From the NCBI GenBank assembly GCA_030041355.1, contig JASHNZ010000067.1:1-64000 (forward strand): DNA of 64,000 nt. The letters are read 5' to 3'. The stretch comes from Nitrososphaerales archaeon. Lineage in GTDB: Archaea > Thermoproteota > Nitrososphaeria > Nitrososphaerales > CADDZS01. Positions 60,344 to 64,000 of this stretch are shown here, one piece after another. Both the position numbers and the translations under genes were made by a program. Position 1 is the stretch's first letter, and every line of letters starts with the position of its first letter. Below the pieces are notes generated by a model. It worked only from the letters and a program-made list of their open reading frames with translations. It was not told the DNA's origin and did no database searches.

Positions 60344-61156
60344 ATGTCAAAGATTGACGCTCAAACTCGATTTGATGCTCAACACGAAATATCACGCATC
60401 TCAAATTTCATCAAAGAATGCGTCTCGGAGTCCCAAGCTTCGGGAGTAGTCGTGGGAATGAGTGGAGGAATTGATAGCGCAACCTCGGCCTCTCTGGCGA
60501 CTGGAGCCTTAGGAAAAAACAAAGTTCTAGCCTTGCTTTTGTTTGAGGAAAATTCTAGAGATTCGAACGACTATAGGGATGCTAAGACAATGATTTCAAA
60601 ATTACAGCTGAAGTCGAGAGAGGTTTCGATTTCGCCACTTGTTGTGCGATTCAAGAATTCGCTACAAAAAGCCGGTTTAAGACCTTCAGTGCTCACGCTG
60701 GGGAATATCAAAGCCCGATGCCGAATGGTTCTACTTTACTCATTTGCAAATCAAAATAATCTGCTTGTCCTAGGAACAGGCGACAGATCTGAGGAAGAAA
60801 TAGGATATTTTACAAAATTCGGCGATGGTGCCGTAGACCTTCAGCCAATTGCTCACTTGTACAAGAGCCAAGTCAAGCAGCTCGCGCAAAAGTTAGGCGT
60901 ACCGAGCAATATCATAGATAAGCCCTCGAGCCCGCATCTATGGCAGGGCCAACAGGCGACGGATGAGATTCCAATTGACTATCCGAGTTTAGACAAAATA
61001 ATATCCTTCCTATATGACAAGTCAATGAAACGATCCGAGGTTGCAATAAAGCTAGGCGTTCCAAAGAGTGTAGTAAATGATGTTGTGCACCTCCACGAGA
61101 AGAGTGTCCATAAGAGAGAACCACCGTTTAGCCTAGTAGATTCTGCCCATGGATAA
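60344..61156 (+). CDS. nadE: NH3-dependent NAD+ synthetase
   Basis: The last step of NAD+ synthesis, amidating NaAD. The PP-loop GMSGGIDSATSASLA, and GTGDRSEEEIGYFTKFGDGAVDLQPIAHLYKSQV (split: GTGDRSEEEIGYFTK, then FGDGAVDLQPIAHLYK) match the family; 270 aa. It lacks a glutaminase domain, so ammonia is the direct donor. It begins a plus-strand run into the F420 genes, 25 bp before cofE. Confidence 0.93.
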   Translation: MSKIDAQTRFDAQHEISRISNFIKECVSESQASGVVVGMSGGIDSATSASLATGALGKNKVLALLLFEENSRDSNDYRDAKTMISKLQLKSREVSISPLVVRFKNSLQKAGLRPSVLTLGNIKARCRMVLLYSFANQNNLLVLGTGDRSEEEIGYFTKFGDGAVDLQPIAHLYKSQVKQLAQKLGVPSNIIDKPSSPHLWQGQQATDEIPIDYPSLDKIISFLYDKSMKRSEVAIKLGVPKSVVNDVVHLHEKSVHKREPPFSLVDSAHG

Positions 61157-61180
61157 CCTGAATAATCCGAGCAATGATCT

Positions 61181-61957
61181 TTGGTCGAATCTTGGTTGGC
61201 CAAGTCATCGCCAATTGAATTAATTCCTATCCGAGGGATCCCTGAGGTTTCAAACAGAGATGAGATTGGCCAGATTATTATCGAATCGTGCCGAAAACAG
61301 GGGACGCCAATTCGGAATAACGATATCCTTGTCATAACTCACAAAATCGTTTCGAAGGCCGAGGGCCGGGTCTTGGCTCTGAGTTCTGTCACTCCAAGCA
61401 AGTTTGCACTTAATGCAGGTAGACACATTGGAAAAGACCCGAGACAGGTCGAGGTGATCCTATCAGAATCTCGACGTTTGGTTAAGATGGTCAGAGGACT
61501 AATCATCGCTGAGACGCCTCATGGTTTCGTTTGCGCAAACGCTGGTGTCGACCAATCCAATGTTAAGAAGGGAAAAGTCGTTCTTCTTCCCAAGAAGCCA
61601 GACAAATCTGCCCAACAAATCAGAGATTACATCGCAGCAAAGACAGGAAAAGTTCTTGCCGTTATTATTTCTGACACGTTCGGAAGGGCTTGGCGAGAAG
61701 GGCAAACCGATGTCGCCATAGGAATAGCGGGCATAGTGCCCTTTGTGGACTATAGAGGAATGCGAGATCAATATGGTTATGATCTGAAGGCGACGATCAT
61801 TTGCATCGCTGATGAGCTGGCATCAGCCGCGGAGCTCTGCATGAATAAACTTGATCGCGTGCCTGCAGCGCTAATCAGAGGCTACAAATTCAAAAGAGGA
61901 GAAAACATCTCGTCAAGAGCTTTGGCACGCAAGCCGAACCGAGATCTTTTCCGATAG
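61181..61957 (+). CDS. cofE: Coenzyme F420-0:L-glutamate ligase
   Basis: Adds glutamates to F420-0 using GTP. The 258 aa protein has LIPIRGIPEVSNRDEIGQII, NDILVITHKIVSKAEGRV, VDQSNVKKGKVVLLPKKPD and SDTFGRAWREGQTDVAIGIA, all typical of CofE. Start TTG at 61181. cofD follows after 27 bp. Confidence 0.95.
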   Translation: MVESWLAKSSPIELIPIRGIPEVSNRDEIGQIIIESCRKQGTPIRNNDILVITHKIVSKAEGRVLALSSVTPSKFALNAGRHIGKDPRQVEVILSESRRLVKMVRGLIIAETPHGFVCANAGVDQSNVKKGKVVLLPKKPDKSAQQIRDYIAAKTGKVLAVIISDTFGRAWREGQTDVAIGIAGIVPFVDYRGMRDQYGYDLKATIICIADELASAAELCMNKLDRVPAALIRGYKFKRGENISSRALARKPNRDLFR

Positions 61958-61984
61958 GACAGAAACGAGAGTCTCTATTTCAAA

Positions 61985-62917
61985 ATGACGAGCAAGAGGC
62001 TCGGGGTCGTCTGCGGTGGAAGCGGTTCATCTAAATTTGTAACAGCCCTAAAGTCATTTCTTCCAGTGTACTCTAGGACCCCTGTGTTTGTAGCAAACGT
62101 TGCGGACAACTTCTGGCACTACGGGTTGTATATTTGTCCTGACGTCGATATTCTGATGTACTCACTTGCGGGTAAGCTCGACACCAAGAAAGGATGGGGA
62201 ATCGAGAATGATTCGTCAAAATTTCACGACTTCTACGCATCACTGAATCCCAAGGAGGCTTGGTTCAACCTAGGGGACGCCGACATGGCACTCTCGATCC
62301 TAAGAACCCAGTTGATAAAGAAAGGTTGGAAATTATCCCGAATAACAGAACACATTCGCAAAGTACTTCATGTCAAGGAAGCCGTTGTGCCGGCAACAGA
62401 CGACGATGTGCAGACTTTGATAAAAACGAGCCAAGGAGAAATGCATCTTCAAGAATTTTGGGTAAAGAACAAAGGGAGGCCGGCTGTGCTGGGGGTAGAG
62501 TACGGCGGGTATTCAAATGCCAGGCCCAACGGAAAAACACTTTTTGCTCTTTCGGATCGAGTTCTAATTCTCCCTGCAAACCCGGTATCTAGTATCCAGC
62601 CCACGGTAAACCTTCCCAGAGTGAGCGAGAGACTGATGCAAGCACGAGTCGTTGGCATAAGTCCTTTCGTAGGATCGAAACCATATTCCGGACCAGCCGC
62701 AAAATTCATGCGCGCGATTGGAGCCGAGCCCTCTTCATTTGGAGTAGCAAAATTGTACTCCGCATTTCTCAAAATCTTCTTGCTAGATTCCAACGAAGAT
62801 GCAAAAACTGTTCAAAGAATTCGTGACTTGGGCATAGAATGTCAAAGGAGAAATATTTGCTTGAGGAACACTAAGGACGGAAAAGAGATTGTGAACGAGA
62901 TAGCTAACCTGCTATGA
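61985..62917 (+). CDS. cofD: 2-phospho-L-lactate transferase CofD
   Basis: Joins the phospholactyl (or phosphoenolpyruvyl) group to FO to give F420-0 or its dehydro form. GVVCGGSGSSKFVTALKSFL, VANVADNFWHYGLYICPDVD, WFNLGDADMALSILRTQLIK, and CofD's VPATDDDVQTLI and SSIQPTVNLPRVSERLM are recognisable. At 310 aa it is of normal length. Its stop overlaps the cofC start in ATGA. Confidence 0.95.
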   Translation: MTSKRLGVVCGGSGSSKFVTALKSFLPVYSRTPVFVANVADNFWHYGLYICPDVDILMYSLAGKLDTKKGWGIENDSSKFHDFYASLNPKEAWFNLGDADMALSILRTQLIKKGWKLSRITEHIRKVLHVKEAVVPATDDDVQTLIKTSQGEMHLQEFWVKNKGRPAVLGVEYGGYSNARPNGKTLFALSDRVLILPANPVSSIQPTVNLPRVSERLMQARVVGISPFVGSKPYSGPAAKFMRAIGAEPSSFGVAKLYSAFLKIFLLDSNEDAKTVQRIRDLGIECQRRNICLRNTKDGKEIVNEIANLL

Positions 62918-63576
62918 AAGTCGTCGCAATCATACCTGTTCGCGAATTCAGAGACACGAAATTTCGCCTGCGGGGACTTCTTGATGAATCTGAAAGAGCT
63001 TCGCTAACTCGATCTTTGCTTTATCACACCCTAGCGAACCTTGAGAGTTCGAATGTTGAGGCAACGATTATAGTTGCTTCGGAGAGAAGACAGGTTTCTA
63101 GACTGGCAAAAAAATTTTCCAAGGCTCTGGTCATAAACGAGAGAACACATCACGGCGGAGTGAACAAGGCCATGGAGGATGGGATTGCATATGTTCGTAA
63201 GAACTTGACAAAAATGAGTTCAATCATGCTAATTCCTTCAGATCTACCTCTTTTGTCCTCTCCCGCGATAAACATAGCAATATCTAAACTAAAATCAAAT
63301 GACCTTGTTCTTGCTCCTTCAATAAAGAGGGACGGAACGAATCTGATTCTCTTCAAGATGCCCGAAGGAAAAATTCCCTTGCACTATGATGACAATAGCT
63401 ATAAGCAGCATCTTGCTGAAGCGAGAAAGCTCAAGATCAGACACATGACCTACCAGCCATATGTATTCTTACTAGATGTTGACTCGCCTGGCGACTTTCG
63501 AAAGCTAATGAAAGAGTTGAAAGTACGGTCCTTTCAAGAGCTTACGCGAAAGCTTAGTGCCGTAGAAAGTGAATGA
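62914..63576 (+). CDS. cofC: 2-phospho-L-lactate guanylyltransferase CofC
   Basis: Activates phospholactate (or phosphoenolpyruvate) with GTP for CofD. The 220 aa protein has the nucleotidyltransferase start VVAIIPVREFRDTKFRLRGL, HGGVNKAMEDGIAYV, IMLIPSDLPLL with the metal Asp, and VLAPSIKRDGTNLILFK. It is translationally coupled to cofD and, at its 3' end, overlaps the next start in ATGA. Confidence 0.94.
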   Translation: MKVVAIIPVREFRDTKFRLRGLLDESERASLTRSLLYHTLANLESSNVEATIIVASERRQVSRLAKKFSKALVINERTHHGGVNKAMEDGIAYVRKNLTKMSSIMLIPSDLPLLSSPAINIAISKLKSNDLVLAPSIKRDGTNLILFKMPEGKIPLHYDDNSYKQHLAEARKLKIRHMTYQPYVFLLDVDSPGDFRKLMKELKVRSFQELTRKLSAVESE

Positions 63577-64000
63577 CCGTACAAATGATCCGACGCATCT
63601 TGAACGCCTGTCTTCTAGGACCTTCAGGAAAAACGAGGATCGCGAATCTTGCAATATCACGGGGAAAAATAACATCGACCAAAATACGGTTCAGCGGTCA
63701 AATGCGTGAGCAAAGTGATTACAATGCGGAAGGAAGATTAGTTCTTCCTGCATTTATCGACTGCCATTGTCATCTCTTTTCGCTCGCACAGAGCTTTGAC
63801 GAGGTGAAACTTTGGGGATCGAAATCCATTCATGAGATGCAGAAAAGAATCGATACGTATTTACGAAACAATCAGATTTGGTCCAAAAAAGGTTGGATAT
63901 TCGGCCGGGGTTGGGATCAAGACCTTTTCGCGGAAAAGCGATTGCCCACTAAAATTGATCTTGATCAGGTGGTAAAAAATGTTCCAACCATAATGACGCG
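63573..64000 (+). CDS. Amidohydrolase (COG1574/YtcJ-like), N-terminal part
   Basis: The frame starts with ATG at 63573 overlapping the cofC stop (ATGA) and runs off the window; about 142 residues are visible. After a short N-terminal sandwich, LVLPAFIDCHCHLFSLAQSF carries the H-x-H metal motif, and GWIFGRGWDQDLFAEKR is the G-x-GW-D hallmark of the YtcJ/COG1574 group of amide or imide hydrolases. The substrate is unknown. It forms the last visible gene of a cofE-cofD-cofC run. Confidence 0.87.
   Translation, partial: MTVQMIRRILNACLLGPSGKTRIANLAISRGKITSTKIRFSGQMREQSDYNAEGRLVLPAFIDCHCHLFSLAQSFDEVKLWGSKSIHEMQKRIDTYLRNNQIWSKKGWIFGRGWDQDLFAEKRLPTKIDLDQVVKNVPTIMT

Noticed and set aside
1-64000. CRISPR array, insertion sequence, prophage or integrated element
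   Set aside because: No regularly spaced repeats, transposase, integrase or att-like duplications were seen; the tRNA genes have no integrase gene next to them.

Overview
The window is a compact, gene-dense piece of an archaeal chromosome, most likely from the Nitrososphaerota (Thaumarchaeota) or a close relative in the TACK group. It carries an uninterrupted archaeal ribosomal protein superoperon, eS26, TFB, topoisomerase VI, RNase P protein Rpp29, a RIO1/KH pair and archaeal SecY, adenylate kinase, CMP kinase and Cbf5. It also has genes for archaeal inositol phospholipid synthesis, coenzyme F420 and trehalose. No eL34 gene lies between the EMC3/DUF106 gene and cmk, and no eL14 gene lies between cmk and cbf5. 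No ammonia-oxidation gene, transposon, CRISPR array, prophage or rRNA was seen, so the finer lineage cannot be fixed here.

Layout. 1-12.8 kb: the 3' end of larE, then glyA, an SDR and a PfkB-family kinase; guaB-guaA for GMP synthesis; a phosphoesterase, isocitrate dehydrogenase, acylphosphatase, a zinc-ribbon/CBS protein and TFB. 13-15.2 kb: a ferritin-like diiron protein and a dCTP deaminase-family protein. 15.2-32.5 kb, all on the minus strand: the large translation block uL3 to uL15, then secY, adkA, DUF106/EMC3, cmk, cbf5 and an intron-bearing tRNA-Ser. 33-42.8 kb: a SPOUT methyltransferase, a PDCD5 homologue, a second PfkB kinase, CDP-alcohol phosphatidyltransferase, eS26, inositol-1-phosphate synthase, topoisomerase VI, the KH protein, RIO1 and DUF424. 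43-48.8 kb: an amidohydrolase (MTA/SAH deaminase family), S-adenosylhomocysteine hydrolase, methionyl-tRNA synthetase with a separately encoded tRNA-binding domain, and tRNA-Val. 49-55.3 kb: a repeat protein, orphans, acyl-CoA dehydrogenase, a CoxG-like protein, an HD phosphohydrolase, DUF5752-treT and a HAD phosphatase. 55.4-64 kb: EF-2, class II HMG-CoA reductase, tRNA-Arg, a nucleoside phosphorylase, then nadE-cofE-cofD-cofC and the start of an amidohydrolase.

How they fit together. Several neighbours share a pathway. guaB and guaA give IMP to GMP. ino1 and the phosphatidyltransferase give archaetidylinositol phosphate. The amidohydrolase and SAH hydrolase both handle methylation by-products. 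cofC, cofD and cofE supply three steps of F420 assembly. DUF5752 abuts the trehalose synthase.

The most striking signal is in the tRNA genes. All three are interrupted at positions other than, or in addition to, the canonical 37/38 site. For one intron in tRNA-Ser and one in tRNA-Val the bulge-helix-bulge splice motif can be read directly. tRNA-Arg also has a C where U33 is expected. Many genes appear to start with TTG or GTG, and several have a TATA box about 20-30 nt before the start codon, which suggests leaderless mRNAs. Everything here was read by eye, with no database search.
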